Source of the DNA: Icerya purchasi
Lineage: Eukaryota; Arthropoda; Insecta; Hemiptera; Monophlebidae
DNA length: 64,000 nt
Direction: 5' to 3'
NCBI GenBank assembly: GCA_039619475.1
Contig: CM077116.1
Span: 203,383,117-203,447,116, forward strand
Shown here: one piece after another, positions 21,656-34,429 of the stretch
How positions within the stretch are numbered: the stretch's first letter is position 1
How the letters are laid out: each line of letters starts with the position of its first letter
Notes under the pieces: model-generated
What the model was told of the DNA's origin: nothing
The model's database searches: none
Seen by the model: only the letters and a program-made list of their open reading frames with translations
Made by a program: the position numbers and the translations under genes

Positions 21656-22740
21656 CGAGTTGTGCGAAAAATTATGAAGAGCCAGTTGTATCTGCAGAGA
21701 AGAATATGCTGGTTCAAGAAATTCAAAAAAAGTTAGAACCTACTGCAGCGAGTGATGTTTGAAGTTCGGTACCAAGAATGGAAGATATAGAAGTATTTAC
21801 TCGATGGATGAATTTTTATAAGAAAGAATCGAGGAGACGAAAAATTTAAAGCTAAGTTAGTTGCACAAGGTTTTGTAAGGGTAAAAATAAGAAAGTCAAG
21901 AAGGAAGAGGTATATGCACCAGTCGTTTATCCTACTACCGTTAGAACTGTTTGCTAATAAAGGATACATGTTTTGTAAACATTTAGATATTAAAGCCGAA
22001 TTTCTTCATAGTAAAGTAAAAGAAGATATGTTAAACAACCTTCTGGTTTTGTTCTATCAACAAAGACAAGTTTGTAAATTTAATCATTCTTTATATGATT
22101 TTAAAGCATCAGCAAAGTATGGAACGAATAGTTTAACGACGAATTAGGCTTTCATAGATCTAAAATAGAACCATGTTTATATTTCCGGTTTAAGAATAAT
22201 TTTAAGATATATTTAATTTTATACGTTGATAATTTTCTTATAATTCCGGATACTAAGTTAGGAGAAGAAAATCTTGTAAAATTGTTGTGTAACCACTTTA
22301 AAGTGTCGGATTTTGTTAGGTATAAATATTTTGATATAAATGATATTATGAAGTTCCATCGGTCCCATTATTTCAAGGCATTGTTGAAGAAATTTAGAAT
22401 GGAGAATTATCGATTAATCTTTATTTCTACGGATTTTAATTTTCCGTCTACATTACTCAATAAATCCGAGCTTAATAAAGAAGTTCCCTGTCGGGGATTA
22501 GTATTGTCATTATTGTATATTGCTCGATGTACTCGACCGGATATTGTTTATTCGATAAATCTTCTTAGGAGATTTCAAAAAAAAAACGGGAATAAAACAT
22601 TGAAGCAAATTCTCAGATATTTGATAGGTGTAGTTGATTTCGGAATTATTTGTAGTCAAGAAGATTCGGATATAGTTTTCCAATTCCGGTTATGTTATTT
22701 GATGGTATGGTCGGATGTAACACACAAAAACAAAATACAG
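21656..22740 (+). pseudogene. Ty1/copia LTR-retrotransposon RT/RNase H remnant
   Basis: Ordered copia motifs lie on the plus strand across several frames: KAKLVAQGFVRVK, a VYAPVV-like stretch, HLDIKAEFLHSKVKEDML, VCKFNHSLYDFKASAK (normally CkL.kSLYGLKQap), ELGFHRSKIEPCLY, ILYVDNFLIIP (YVDD with the second Asp changed to Asn), FKALLKKFRMENYRL, LVLSLLYIARCTRPDIVYSI and QILRYLIGVVDFGI. Many frameshifts and the mutated YVDD box show it is dead. No LTRs, integrase or gag are visible. This is an old genomic fossil. Confidence 0.85.
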
Positions 22741-23965
22741 TAGCTCAAACAAATTTTTTTTTTTTATATATATATACATGTAGATATAGATACAGTTATT
22801 GATATGATAAAAATTAAAGGATTTCATAACACGTTAAAGAGTTCAAAGTACAGTTGCAGTTTAATTAAATCCTATAGATGTATTAATTAGTTTGTAGATA
22901 TATTGTCATTACCAGCATAAGGCTATTATACTGTGAAATTTGCTGACATATTTTTAATTAAGAATAACATGAAATCACGAATTTCGGATAGTAATAAACT
23001 GTTAAAGTTTCATAAATTTAAAGAAATATTAAACAAATATTACAATATATCGAAATTCATGGAATGAACGTAAGAAATTAGTCGAGCGAAAAAAAAAACA
23101 GTTTACAGAATGATTATTTTAAATTTTACATCAAATATTTTCGATGAACAGTGGTGCGATTAAAAATTATTTACATAAATAAAAAATAGCTCATGATATA
23201 ATTGCATAAACTGTAATTACTGAAATTGCATTATCCGTGTACTATAAAGATATAATCATATGACGAATTTCAGTCATATAAATACCGAATGATCAGTAAT
23301 TATTCAATTTTACATTCGTTTATAAGTTTACTAAATTGTACGAAATATTAGACCTAAAACAATGTTGAGTAAAGTACCATAAACCTAATTGTACGGACAG
23401 TTTGATTAATTTCTTATTTTATTATATGTATATAAAATAAGATGAATAAATGACTTCATCAAATTTTTGAAGATTAGATTAAATAATTTAAATTTTACCG
23501 CTTACCTTTTTAATTTCAGGTTATGGTATAAAATAGTTTAGTGAAATAATTATATAATTCGTGACTGTTGGTGTGATATCAAGCGTACACTGTTAGGATG
23601 CAACCATAATAGTACAAATTTGAATTTAATACTTAACAATTATTTGGTAATCATTTTCAAGAATTAAACAAATTTACTACGAAATTAAGATCTGTAAAAC
23701 AAATTTAAATTCGATTTAATTTACAAATTTATAATTTAAGTGTAAACAGTGACGAAACTGTAACAATAACGAACATTTCGAAATGAATTAGTCAGGGTAA
23801 ACTTAATTGGATTGGCTTTATCCAGCCTACGAATGTAAAATTAAATGAACATAATATTCTATCGTGTCTCTTACGAATAAAAAAAAAAAACAAAAAGAAA
23901 CAATTAGTAGCCCCACGAATTATCAGCAGGTAGTAAATTAAAATTAAAATTATAGGTTTATTATA
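22741..23965. other. AT-rich DNA without recognisable gene
   Basis: Starts with a (TA)n patch (22761-22778). No motif recognised on either strand. Confidence 0.5.
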
Positions 23966-24286
23966 CTCTCGTTTTCGCTACTCTCTTGTTTCTTCTTCAA
24001 ATTATTCTCTCCACCTAAATGAAGCGGTGGTTTGCGACGCCAATCACATCGTTTTTAAGTGTCCATTCCTTTCTGTCGAATGTTGTATTTTATATGTATA
24101 TTCCTGTCTCCTGAAACTCAAGCTCTCTGCACCTTATTGTGCATTTTATATTTTGTCCTTCCCCTTGCCATCCATATTATTTCATCCATTAGTTCCTTTA
24201 TATTGTCCGCATCTGACTGAATCAAAATTTACTGACGGCTCTTTCTATCCTTGTTGTTCCTTCTGGATGTAGATCCTTGGCTGACA

Positions 24287-24317
<31 letters not shown>
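23966..24317 (+). pseudogene. I/ingi-like retrotransposon 3' end terminating in C29
   Basis: Sense sequence contains NEAVVCDANHIVFKCPFLSV, the C-terminal zinc-like motif (C-x3-H-x4-C visible) found also at 53922-54650 and, inverted, at 16.9-17.3 kb. It is followed by CCTTGGCTGACATG and then 29 consecutive C at 24289-24317. The position of the C run corresponds to the GCCCAAAGGGGG-poly(A) terminus of its relatives, so the homopolymer replaces the normal tail. RNase H and everything upstream are missing. Confidence 0.82.
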
Positions 24318-24319
<2 letters not shown>

Positions 24320-25193
24320 AATTGAAAAACTCTTCGCCTAGCATTCATTAAGGTTATTGGTAAATTAATGTAAATCTGAAAGTTTAGCTCTCTCTTATCT
24401 TCGTCACTAAAATAAAAAAAAAACAAAGTGATGGCCGTTCAATTTGTATACCTATATAAAGATCTTATTATTTTTGTTCACTTTTATTTCGTATTCGTGT
24501 TTTCACATTGCGATACCAAAGCTTTATCGATTGTTGGACATATTAATATCACCAAAATTATATCGATGTTACTGTTATTATTGAGAACTCATCTGATGGC
24601 TTGTGATTATTCTTTTAAAAATACGATTTTTAAAAAAACAAGAGGGAGTGGAATTTCTAAAAAAAATATAAAATTCAAAACACAGTAATGTTTAAGGATA
24701 TTATATTGTATTTCTACAATTTTTACGTAATCATTTTAACACGCTTTAGGAAACAATTCACGTAGTATAATGAATCCAACAATAAAATTTTATTAGCAGC
24801 ACTACGACTTTAAGTAGCGAAGATAAAGCAAAAAACGCGTCCTGTAATATTAACTTGAACAGACAACGTAATTACATTAAGCGGATAAACGATTTTGGCG
24901 GAGAAAAAAAATTACGAAATATCGAAATCAAATTTTAATGAAACCGTGTAAAAATTAACGGGAAAAAACGGAATAAACTGATTCGGACACAAAAAATACG
25001 GAAAAAGTAAAAATCACTGTATACAGCGTTATGTATGATTGTAATATTTTGAAATTAAAAAGGTGCTTAATGTTGAATTAATATAACCACATGACCGTTC
25101 TTAATAATAGTCAGTAATATTGTAACAGAATTATAGTTGTAATGTAATTAATAATAATAGTTGTTGCTGAATGAAGTAATACTGTTGATAAAA
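24318..25193. other. AT-rich DNA without recognisable gene
   Basis: Short open frames only. Nothing recognised. Confidence 0.5.
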
Positions 25194-25286
25194 TATCGAT
25201 ATTATTATTTAGAAATATCGATATTTATTACGAATACTTTTTGGACGATATATCGATAGTTTGTAATTGAAATGTAGATATCGATG
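25194..25286. promoter_or_regulatory. cluster of DRE-like TATCGATA motifs
   Basis: Three perfect TATCGATA octamers (25194-25201, 25216-25223, 25251-25258) and one TATCGATG (25279-25286) lie within 93 bp. TATCGATA is the known binding element of DREF and overlaps BEAF-32 (CGATA) sites in insects. No gene start is recognised nearby, so function is unproven; it could be an insulator or a promoter. Confidence 0.4.
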
Positions 25287-26688
25287 GTCGATATTTTTTT
25301 TAAATACATTTTTATTTTTAATTTTTTCTCATAAACTATTTAATCTACAAAATCATCGTAAACTTAATCTACTGTACTTCATTTATACTATATTATGTTT
25401 GTATGTAAATCAAAGTAAGTAAAGTAAGTCCCATATATCCTTGATAAGGTATCATGGATTGTGAAGTTAAGCTTTTCATAATGGTACTAAGCGTAGTGGA
25501 TCTAAAGAGAATACTGGGGCTAGTTCCTTTCTACTTGGAATCCGCCTTTACCTTCCCAGAGTTCTCTGGTACGCAATTCAATTTCAGATTAGGTATAAAC
25601 CTGGGAGCGATTCGGATCTGGAACGAGACAAGTCTCGGACCCGTGACCTCTGGTTTAAAGATTTTCTTATTCCACGGCGCTATACGTTATAGTATTGCAA
25701 CATCCGCGAATTATGTAAGAAACATTTCTTCGTCAATGTGATTAAATTTTTAAAAAGACTAATTCTCTCATAGGGCTGCAATTAACGCACGTTGAACATG
25801 GTAGTACACGTAACCGGATGCTCAGTCTGCTTATTGTTTTAATAGATTAAAAATGTGTTGCTTTTTTTGCGCTTTTGGTATTTTTACAATTTTCAACATT
25901 AAACACGGAATTAACCGGCATCCTTTCTTAGTGACCGCCTTGAAAACCTACGCATCCCATTTTTTTTTTGCTACTTTTAATGTGTTAGGCGCGGACTCGT
26001 TAAAATTCGTTCTTAGTGAGCGTCTGATAGTTTAGGAAGAACAGCTAAATTTCACCGTTATACACATTGGTAATTCTGTGAGTTTTAATGGTTTGATTTG
26101 CCTTCATTTTATATGCATGCATAAAGAACTGTATACTTCTGTTAACTTTTACTTTAAACTGATTCCGTGGTCTTTATTTTACAATAACCGGTACTTTCAT
26201 GATATCATATATCAAAGGGTGCAGGTAATGTAAACTATAGTTTTAACCGGCATTGACTTAATAGTTGTGGACTTTACACGGAACATTAAGAAGCGAACAG
26301 ACAAAAGTCTTTAAAAAAAAATTTCCGCTTATGTATATAATGTCAGTAGTTTGAATATAGTATAATTAAGATGCACATAAATTTCAAATCGTAGGTAAAC
26401 ATTTAGTTTTATATTAGTACTATTTTTGTAATTATTATTACTGCAGTATTGTTTTTCTTACCACCGTATGGAAAGCGAAGCCGGGCCATTAAAAAATATT
26501 TAATTTTAAAAGAAATTACTGTTTTTTTTTTTACAACGAAAAACAAAAAAAAATGCACGTTCTCCGCTACCGAGACATAAAATAATGGGCATATTTTTCA
26601 GCTTAGCACAATAATTGCTGAACGCCATAAACATCGTAAATAAGCGTCATTATAGCGAAACTCTCCATGCAAAAATGGTCATACAAAA
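25287..26688. other. mostly non-coding; possible SINE-like head near 25.65 kb
   Basis: An open frame of 95 residues at 25454-25741 has no recognisable domain. On the minus strand at 25625-25690, TAGCGCCGTGG and GGTCCGAGAC lie at A-box/B-box spacing, similar to the element at 45011-45083. Confidence 0.35.
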
Positions 26689-26857
26689 TTGGGGTGTAAC
26701 AGACCATATGCACGTTCGAATGAAATTGAAATTCCGCAGTTATCCTTAGGAAACATGATTACTCTTACTGTTCTGAGTGGTTACATAATAATTTTTATTT
26801 TATGCGTGTTATCTTCTAATATAATTTTCGGTATTCCTAGTAAAAATAGTATTATTG

Positions 26858-26859
<2 letters not shown>

Positions 26860-26900
<41 letters not shown>
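26860..26900 (+). repeat. (ATT)n microsatellite
   Basis: About 13 ATT units. Its right edge is part of the target-site duplication of the adjacent retrotransposon. Confidence 0.9.
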
Positions 26901-26903
<3 letters not shown>

Positions 26904-26916
26904 AGACCAACATTTA

Positions 26917-28737
26917 AAATTACAATTTAAAGAAACTTCAAAAAATCTGCAACGACTATCTAGAAAGGCAAAAAAAAATTATTATAATAAATTATTAGAA
27001 AAGTGTGAAAATAATCAAAAAAAGTATTGGGCGGTTATTAAAAAAACCTTAGGAAATAATCCACGAATATTACATAATATATCTATTAATGGCATCAAAA
27101 CGAATGTGTGTGGTAATGAAAAATTAACCGCAGATTACTTCAATAACTATTTCAGTAATGTGGTGAAAGATATGATAGATAGTACAGAAACTTTTAACTA
27201 CATTCCAACGAAAGAACCCACTACCCTCAACTCCTTTGGATTTATCGATTTTCCTTTCGATGAAGTTAGGCTTGGAATAATGTCAATGCCTAACAAGTCC
27301 TCTTTCGGGTTTGATGGAATTTCGATCTCATTAATAAAAGAAAATTTACACTTTTTTGTTAAACATCTAACCTACTTATTTAATACATCCATTCAAGTCG
27401 GAAGATTTCCATCAGTCTTAAAATTTGGTATAATTACGCCTGTTTTTAAAAATGGTGATTGTTCTAATATTTCCAATTACCGACCTATATGCATTCTGTC
27501 CACCACAGCCAAAATATTTGAGAAATGTATTAAGCGTAGAATGTTAAATTACTTACTGAATAATAACTTTTTTAGCAAAAATCAGTATGGTTTCCTGCCT
27601 GAACTTTGCACAGATGACGCACTTTTTAATCATATTTCCTTCATTGCATCCAAATTGGAAATGGGCAGTTCGGTTGCAGCAGTTTATTTAGACTTAAAAA
27701 AAGCATTCGACGTGGTTAATCATAACATCTTGCTAAGGAAATTATTTAATTGTGGCTTCCGTGGAATTATGCATGATTGGCTTAAATCTTATTTAACGAA
27801 CAGACTGCATTGCACTAAAATTAATAATATAAAAAGTGACTATGTAGTAAAGCAAGTTTACGGTGTACCTCAGGGAAGCATTTTGGGGCCTCTCCTATTT
27901 TTAATTTATATTAATGATTTATGTAATCTAGACGTTTATGGGAAAATATTTTGTTACGCAGACGATACCGTGCTAATGGTAAACTCCCGCAAACAAGATA
28001 TTCTTCAGAGTCTTTTACAGGATGACTTGTATAAAATCAAAAACTGGTTGCACCATAATCAACTATTTATTAATCTAAATAAAACTAAATTAATTATTTA
28101 TAGTCACATACCGCAATTTAAATTTAATGATTTCAAAATTTTTTGGGAAAATAATGCTCCCCTGTATAGAGTGTATGAGATAAAATATTTAGGTGTTCAA
28201 CTAGACTGTAAACTGTTTTGGGATAAACATCCAATTTATCTTGCACCGAAAATTAGAAAATTAAATTATATATTTTATTATCTAAGCAAATTTTTCAATA
28301 CTATACATCTCCGTAAACTATATATTGCTTTATACCAACCCTTATTAAGCTACGGAATCATGCACTGGGGCAAAGCTGCTGACCACCATTTAAAACATTT
28401 GATTCAACTCCAAAAAAATGTTGTAAATCTACTTGGCAGAGATCTGGACACAGTTGTAGATTATAATATTATACATCTTTCAAAACTCTATGAATTACAA
28501 CTACTTATGTTCGTTCTTAAAAATAAAACAAAATTTAATATTTCGGTTATGCAAAGTATTACTAGATCAGCGAGCGAAGAATTAGCAGTATTACCGAATA
28601 TTAACAAATACCACATCCGAAATCAATCTATATATATGGGTCCTAAACTTTTTAATTCTTTACCTTCCACTTTAAAAATACAACTAAAAAACTACAAAAA
28701 GCGTCGAAAAATTCTTTTATCATACTTACTACCTTAA
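26917..28737 (+). pseudogene. L2/CR1-like non-LTR retrotransposon, RT reading frame
   Basis: A single uninterrupted frame of about 606 codons. It has a basic linker (LQRLSRKAKKNYYNKLLEKC), the RT fingers (KSSFGFDGISISLIKE; YRPICILSTTAKIFEKCIKR), the first catalytic Asp (VYLDLKKAFDVVNHNILLRK), YGVPQGSILGPLLFLIYIND, the catalytic YADDTVL box, the thumb (IKYLGVQLDCKLFWDKH) and a C-terminal tail ending GPKLFNSLPSTL...LLSYLLP. All catalytic Asp are present, so the RT may be intact. The endonuclease and start codon are missing by 5' truncation. The open frame extends upstream through the (ATT)n tract only by chance. The LP-rich C-tail favours L2/CR1 over Jockey; clade is moderately certain. Confidence 0.92.
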
Positions 28738-29029
28738 CAATAGCACAGATAAGGAAAAATAAAATTAGAAACGAGAGTAGAGCTAAGGAAAGAAAGAAAC
28801 AGATAAGACATGAAGAGGGAAAAGGAAAGGGGAAAAAAAAAAAAAAAAGCTCACCAAATTTTAACTTATTTAATTTTCAACTTACTACTTCTGTAATAGT
28901 AAGTACAGTTTTTGTATATACGTATTTAATTAGAGTGCACATATGTATAAGAATGTCTAAATGTATAAATGCATCTGATTGTATGTTTGAGTGTGCATGT
29001 TACATATAATTGCAGTTTTTAATATTACT

Positions 29030-29205
29030 TTGTTTAAGAAACTTTTATTTTAGTTCAAAATTTTTTATTGTTTACATATTTTGTTTAAAAAACTTTTATT
29101 TTGGTTCAAAAATTTTTTATTGTTTACATATTTTGTTTAAAAAACTTTTATTTTATTTTGTTTCAAAATTTTTTATTTTTTTGGTTGTTTACAATAGCCA
29201 TCGCT
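29030..29205 (+). repeat. three tandem 51-52 bp units in element 3' UTR
   Basis: Units start TTGTTTAARAAACTTTTATT at 29030, 29081 and 29133. The third is expanded and diverged. Confidence 0.85.
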
Positions 29206-29286
29206 CGCGCAAACTTGCGCATAGATGGATTACATATAATAATAATAATAATAATAAAAATTATTATTATTACAGACCAACATTTA

Positions 29287-29832
29287 TTTCGCTGTATTTG
29301 AGTGTGGGATGGATGTAGAGAAATGAAACATGGCATGAATAATGTTTACATTTTAGTGTAATGTAACTTTTCATGTCTAGCACATTGTAAACATGTGTAA
29401 ATTGACGCTCTAAATTAATACATTTACCAGTATAACATAAATCCTGAACAGTAAGCGTTAAATTTACTGATGTACACATGGATTGTAAAACTGCCGCTCG
29501 CGCACATACCCGTATAGGCAGTTATTAGTATATATTACTTAATATGTTTCTATTTTATTAATGCACTGTACAACAGTTAATTTCACATTTAAAAAAAAAA
29601 ACGAGAAAAAAAAATAATTGTAAACATTTAAATTCTAAACTTTTGTTTGTTCGAAGGTCATCGGTTTTTATTATTGTGAAAAAAAAAAACTTTTTTCCTC
29701 TTTATTGTTTTTTATAAGTACCATTTTGTTTTGTAAAACAACTTATCGTTTTTCACTATGTTTAAAATAACAAAAGAAAAACTTGTTCTGGTAAGATTAT
29801 ATAATGTTTTGTTCTATTTAGTTTATAGAAAC
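29287..29832. other. AT-rich spacer
   Basis: Nothing recognised beyond A and T runs. Confidence 0.5.
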
Positions 29833-29840
29833 ATTGTATA

Positions 29841-30108
29841 CAGAGCCGTATCTGAGGGGGGATTTCAGAATTCAAACTCCTCCCGAAACGTTTAAATATT
29901 AAATGCTTGAATTAAATGGACCGAAATTCAGAATAAATTGATTTATTTTCAATTTTTGTGAAAAGAAAAGAAAATTAAAATTTTTATGAATTCTATGGAA
30001 ACGACTATTTTTTATTTGTTTTTATTGTAGTGTTCAAATATAGCATATACAATAATTGACTAAAATGCTTTAGTGTGTTATTTATAAATAAATATATTTG
30101 ATGATAAT

Positions 30109-30153
<45 letters not shown>

Positions 30154-30202
30154 AAAATATTTTCGTAACCCCTCCCGTAATTTTTGTCTAGATACGGCCC
30201 TG
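29841..30202. mobile_element. hAT-type MITE (362 bp)
   Basis: Ends CAGAGCCGTATCT and, inverted, CAGGGCCGTATCT (one mismatch), flanked by a perfect 8-bp TSD ATTGTATA (29833-29840 and 30203-30210). A (CA)n/(TA)n tract lies inside. There is no coding capacity. TIR and TSD are unrelated to the 12.8-kb MITE beyond the superfamily pattern. Confidence 0.9.
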
Positions 30203-30520
30203 ATTGTATACCTACTATCTCATGAATAAATTTTAATTTGAAACATTGATTTTTTTCTGGTTCCCCAGTCCGAAAGAACCGGCGGGGCAAATTTATTTAT
30301 TTTCTCTTGTACAATGAAACTATCGTGTACTTATTATATGTATATATATAAAAACAGATTGTAAACTACAATAGAAAAAGAAAATTTTTGGTTGTAGGAT
30401 GACGTGTGCACTTCGGAACTAACACAATATTGAAGTGTTTACATGATAGCGCAATGGTGATGATGATACTTAGTTACCCTTACAATGTTAAATTGTTTAT
30501 GTATATTAAAATAGTTCTAG

Positions 30521-30542
30521 ATTTGATTTGATTTGATTTGAT
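30521..30542 (+). repeat. (TTGAT)n pentanucleotide tract
   Basis: Four to five TTGAT units followed by (TAG)n. Such tails often end non-LTR elements, but no coding part is seen upstream. Confidence 0.6.
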
Positions 30543-31369
30543 TATTAGTAGTAGTAGCAAGGCGTTGTCTAGTAAGCGAATTCGCTGTTGGCGGTTTGTT
30601 GTTGAAAATGCCATGTATGCCCGCGTGCGAATGATCAAATAACGCGGGTATGCGCTTGTGTCAGCGTGGCAATTAAAATGTTCAACACACTCGGATATCG
30701 AGCACTGTGTGTACAGCGAATTGTCGAATAGCAGCGAAGCTGTTTGTTTATTTGATAAATTTATCGCTTAAATAAACGAAAATTCGAAACTTGTTTAATT
30801 TTCCATTGTCGATTAAAAGTGGCGTGAGATTGCAATTCGACTTCTTTCACGTGCTTTCGGCGCAGAGCTGCGGCGTGCCATCATCGGTCGCGCAGATTGA
30901 ATTTTATTTCACATTTTACGGGACACGGCGCAATGTAATAAATAAATAAATAAAAGAAGACATCTCTATAACGGAGCTACGCTGGTAGTGTGCGAATCCC
31001 GTTTGATCGAATAATAATAATTATTACCTCTAGTGTTGACTCGGAGTTCTGTTGCAGATCACGGTCCGACTGTAACTGTATGCGCGCCGAATGAATGGCA
31101 TCAAAGGTAGTAGTTGTCGTGTGTATAATGTTACATTTTTAGTGACTGGATTATTATTATTACGTGCTCTTTGCGGATTCCGTGTCGGAATGAATAGAAT
31201 TGTCCCCATACCAGTCGGAAGACCGAAGACCAACAACAACGCAATTCCTAATCCACCCATCGCCGTATAAGTGTCCAGCGCGCGGGTAGTGGAAGCCGTT
31301 CGAATTACAAAATAGCGGGAATCTCGATTCCGTCCTTCCGTCGTGTACGAATAATTGAGAAGCACGTGT
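30543..31369. promoter_or_regulatory. CpG-containing low-repeat segment, possible host non-coding exon/promoter
   Basis: CpG-rich compared with its neighbours and free of transposon motifs. It contains CAATTCGACTTCTTTCACGT, GCGGCGTGCC and an acceptor-like TTCTGTTGCAG at 31045-31055. No long convincing frame. Possible 5' leader exon of a host gene; weak. Confidence 0.25.
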
Positions 31370-34300
31370 TTACAAGCTCTGGCCTGGTTTATTGTACTGC
31401 GCCGGATATTTATTTATTTTCTGCAACTGCCGGTAGAAGAAAATCATGTTGGCATATGGTCGATTTTCTGGAAATAAAAAAGTACGAAAGGGAAAAAATC
31501 TTCGATTTACTTGGCATCCGTTCAGAAAACTTGCCCATAAAATCTTTCCAGGCATTGTCGGTGTCGTAAATACCGGGAGAAAAAATAAATAAATAAATAA
31601 ATAAATAAAAAAACACCTTCGTTTGTGCTCAGAAAAAATATAGTGTAAAACGTTTTCTTTTTTTGTTTTGTTTTTTATTCGCAAAGCGTATAATAAAATG
31701 AAATATATGTACAGCTTGATTTCGTAGCGCTTGATTAGTACCAGCTGATACTGGAAGACGTATAACGTCTTTCGCGGATATACTCGTCTGTCCGTGGTAT
31801 AAATCGAAGTAGTTAGTTAATAAAACTGACTTCGATCTCAACTTCAGTACATACTATCGACATATGTGTAAATTTACTCGTTGCGATGTAAGCAGGCCTC
31901 TTGATATTTCCTGTTACATTATGTAAAATTAAAGTCTGTTTCTTATACATATTTTTCGTGAAAACGTCATCATGAAATCATAAGTATTTAGTAGTAATAC
32001 GTTATTCCATTAATTATATTTAGATAATGTAAAGAATTATACCTGCGTGATAGCTGAAGTAGCATACACCTGACGCGGTATCAGATTAAGGTGTCAAAAG
32101 TGCCCCGCCGAGTGTTTTGTAAGAGCGGGAATGGGCAGGTGCGTCATATCACACTTTTCAAACATTTAAGGAAGAAATTTTAATAATTTCGAAATTTCTC
32201 TCATTGCCTTTTCGCGGTCGCCGGAAGATCTCGCGTTTGCTCAGCACTGGGTTTTTTAGGCTTACTGCATTCCTTTTAATGCGAACTTTCCCCTCTGACT
32301 TCCGCTTTCTATAATTACCAGTCATGTCAAGTGACGCCCTAAATTATTTTTTTAATTTTTCGACCCTAATACATAAATTTTCTCTTACATTCCGACGATT
32401 ATTCTTATTGTTTCGCTTTAGATCCTATTAATGCTGCGATTAGCGCTAAACAAGCTCTTCTCAACGACACCGGAATCAATATTCTAGCTCAACATATTTC
32501 CCAGCTACACTAATTTAAAATTCTACGCAAATTAGCGATGATTTGTTTCGTAAACTTCTTCGAGAACAGCTCTCGCATAAGGTTCGTTCTCGATAAAAAT
32601 ATCCTGTTCTCCGTTCCTGGTCGGTTCTTTGTTCTTAGTATATAAGTATCATATTAGAAGAACTATCGAACAAGAACTGTGAAAAATAAGAGCGAGTTGA
32701 GTTAAAAAAATGAACTGGAACAGAATCAACAACTAGAGAGATATTTTTTATCGTACACATTTCCAGTACTCGCGAATAACAATACCAAATAATAAAACCG
32801 CATATAGACTGGTTTCCAGAATACATAATATAACGGAATAGTGTGAGTCTTGTTGCAATTGACAATGAATCACGTAGAAAAACAGTTCGTACGTATTTCT
32901 TAATTTAAATCAAATTATATATACCGTGGTTTATAAAAAGAATGGCTTTTTTACTTTAATCTACATTATTATTTTTCAATTTCAGGAACAATTTTCGCGC
33001 CATTTTAAATATTTTAAAATTCGATGATTTTCTTTCGTACAATGATAAAATTAATTTGCCGCTATATTTCCTACTCATTTGAAACACGAATTCCGCCGTT
33101 AATACTGTCTTTTGCACATTTTATATCATTACATAAGATACTGCGTAGTATTATTCTAAATTTCCATCATCATACCCTTATTAAATCGTCTGAATTATTT
33201 TTATTTCGTGAGAAAAATTTTGCGTCTGTTCATTTTTTAAACTTTCATTTTTATTTCATCAAATTTTCTGTTCGCTTTTGCAAACAAATATTATTTATTA
33301 TTGTCGAATATTAAAAGTAACGTTTAATTTAACATTTCAACGCTTCTTCGGCAATTCTTAACAGTTATTCCATCTTTTTACACTTTCTCCCGTTTAAGAC
33401 AAACCACATACTAACGGTAAACGTTATAATTTCTTATTTCTGGAAATTATTTTATATTTTTTAACTGCAGAAAAATTCAGATCCATTGGGGGGGGGGGGG
33501 CGGTTTAATAATTGCTCTATTAAATCTCTCAAAAAAAAAAAGTCGAAGAAAAATGTATATTAGTTGTGATGAACTAAAAAATTATCAATAGTTTCTGTAC
33601 TCATTTCTCATAGTTTTACGAGTAAATATTTACGATTTGATAGTTTGCAAGTTATTTTTTGTCGCATATAGTTTGAATACGTGTGTGATAGGATTATTAC
33701 TAAACAGCGATGATCAATCGATTTTAGAACTAATTCGAATAATATGAATACTTATATCACGCGTCGAGCGATTATTTCACTTATTATTATTTCGGTTCGG
33801 TTATTAATCGAGTATCCAACTTATTTGATTATTATTATCCTGCTAGAATCATTATATCGGAAGATGAAAGTGTAAAACGATAAGAGTATCTAAATTTTTC
33901 GCAAGCTTCATCGCTGAGCTCTAGAGAATTATAAGGATTGTTCTTTGAAGTGAAAAAAAAAAAAATTGAAATGGTTATTTCGGGGAAAAATGTTTTTACC
34001 GTCACTAACACAAATTCGTGACTGTCACGCGCTTGCATCTACACACCGGTACTGCGATAACACCGGCAAACCACATCCTGCTCAACAAACTCGTTCAAAT
34101 ATAATCTCTATCTGTTCCATATAGCTGCTCGTGCGTTATTCTTTCTTGAGGCATTAGCGATTTAAGTCTAATGATATTTTGTTGCAATGGACATTTTAGA
34201 AAAAAATAAATGAAGTAAAAAAGACTGGCATGAGGATTTTTTTTTAAGTTCCATGTTTATAGAAAGAAAGAAAGAAAGATTTATTTGCATAAACGATAAC

Positions 34301-34429
34301 ATTGCACTCATGACATAGTTGTTAATATGTGTACCGACACGAGTCTTCTTACCACATAACTAAATTAATGAATATACATATAAATAAGACATGATATGCG
34401 ACGTTTAAGTTAGTAGGAAAAGAACCAGA
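31370..34429. other. AT-rich DNA without recognisable gene
   Basis: Contains an (AAAT)n tract at 31581-31609, a run of 12 G at 33489-33500 and an (AAAG)n tract at 34260-34279. No protein domain recognised. Confidence 0.5.

Larger units (their letters stand above)
26917..29259 (+). mobile_element. 5'-truncated L2/CR1-like insertion with 27-bp TSD
   Basis: A 27-bp sequence at 26890-26916, (ATT)n followed by ACAGACCAACATTTA, recurs at 29260-29286. Between them lie the RT frame, a 3' UTR with a run of A near 28833, three tandem 51-52 bp units and a (TAA)n tail (29237-29256). The unit of insertion is therefore 2343 bp. Confidence 0.88.

Noticed and set aside
30078..30290. 70-residue frame with Ile-Tyr run
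   Set aside because: Overlaps the right end of the hAT MITE and its (TA)n tract. It has no domain.
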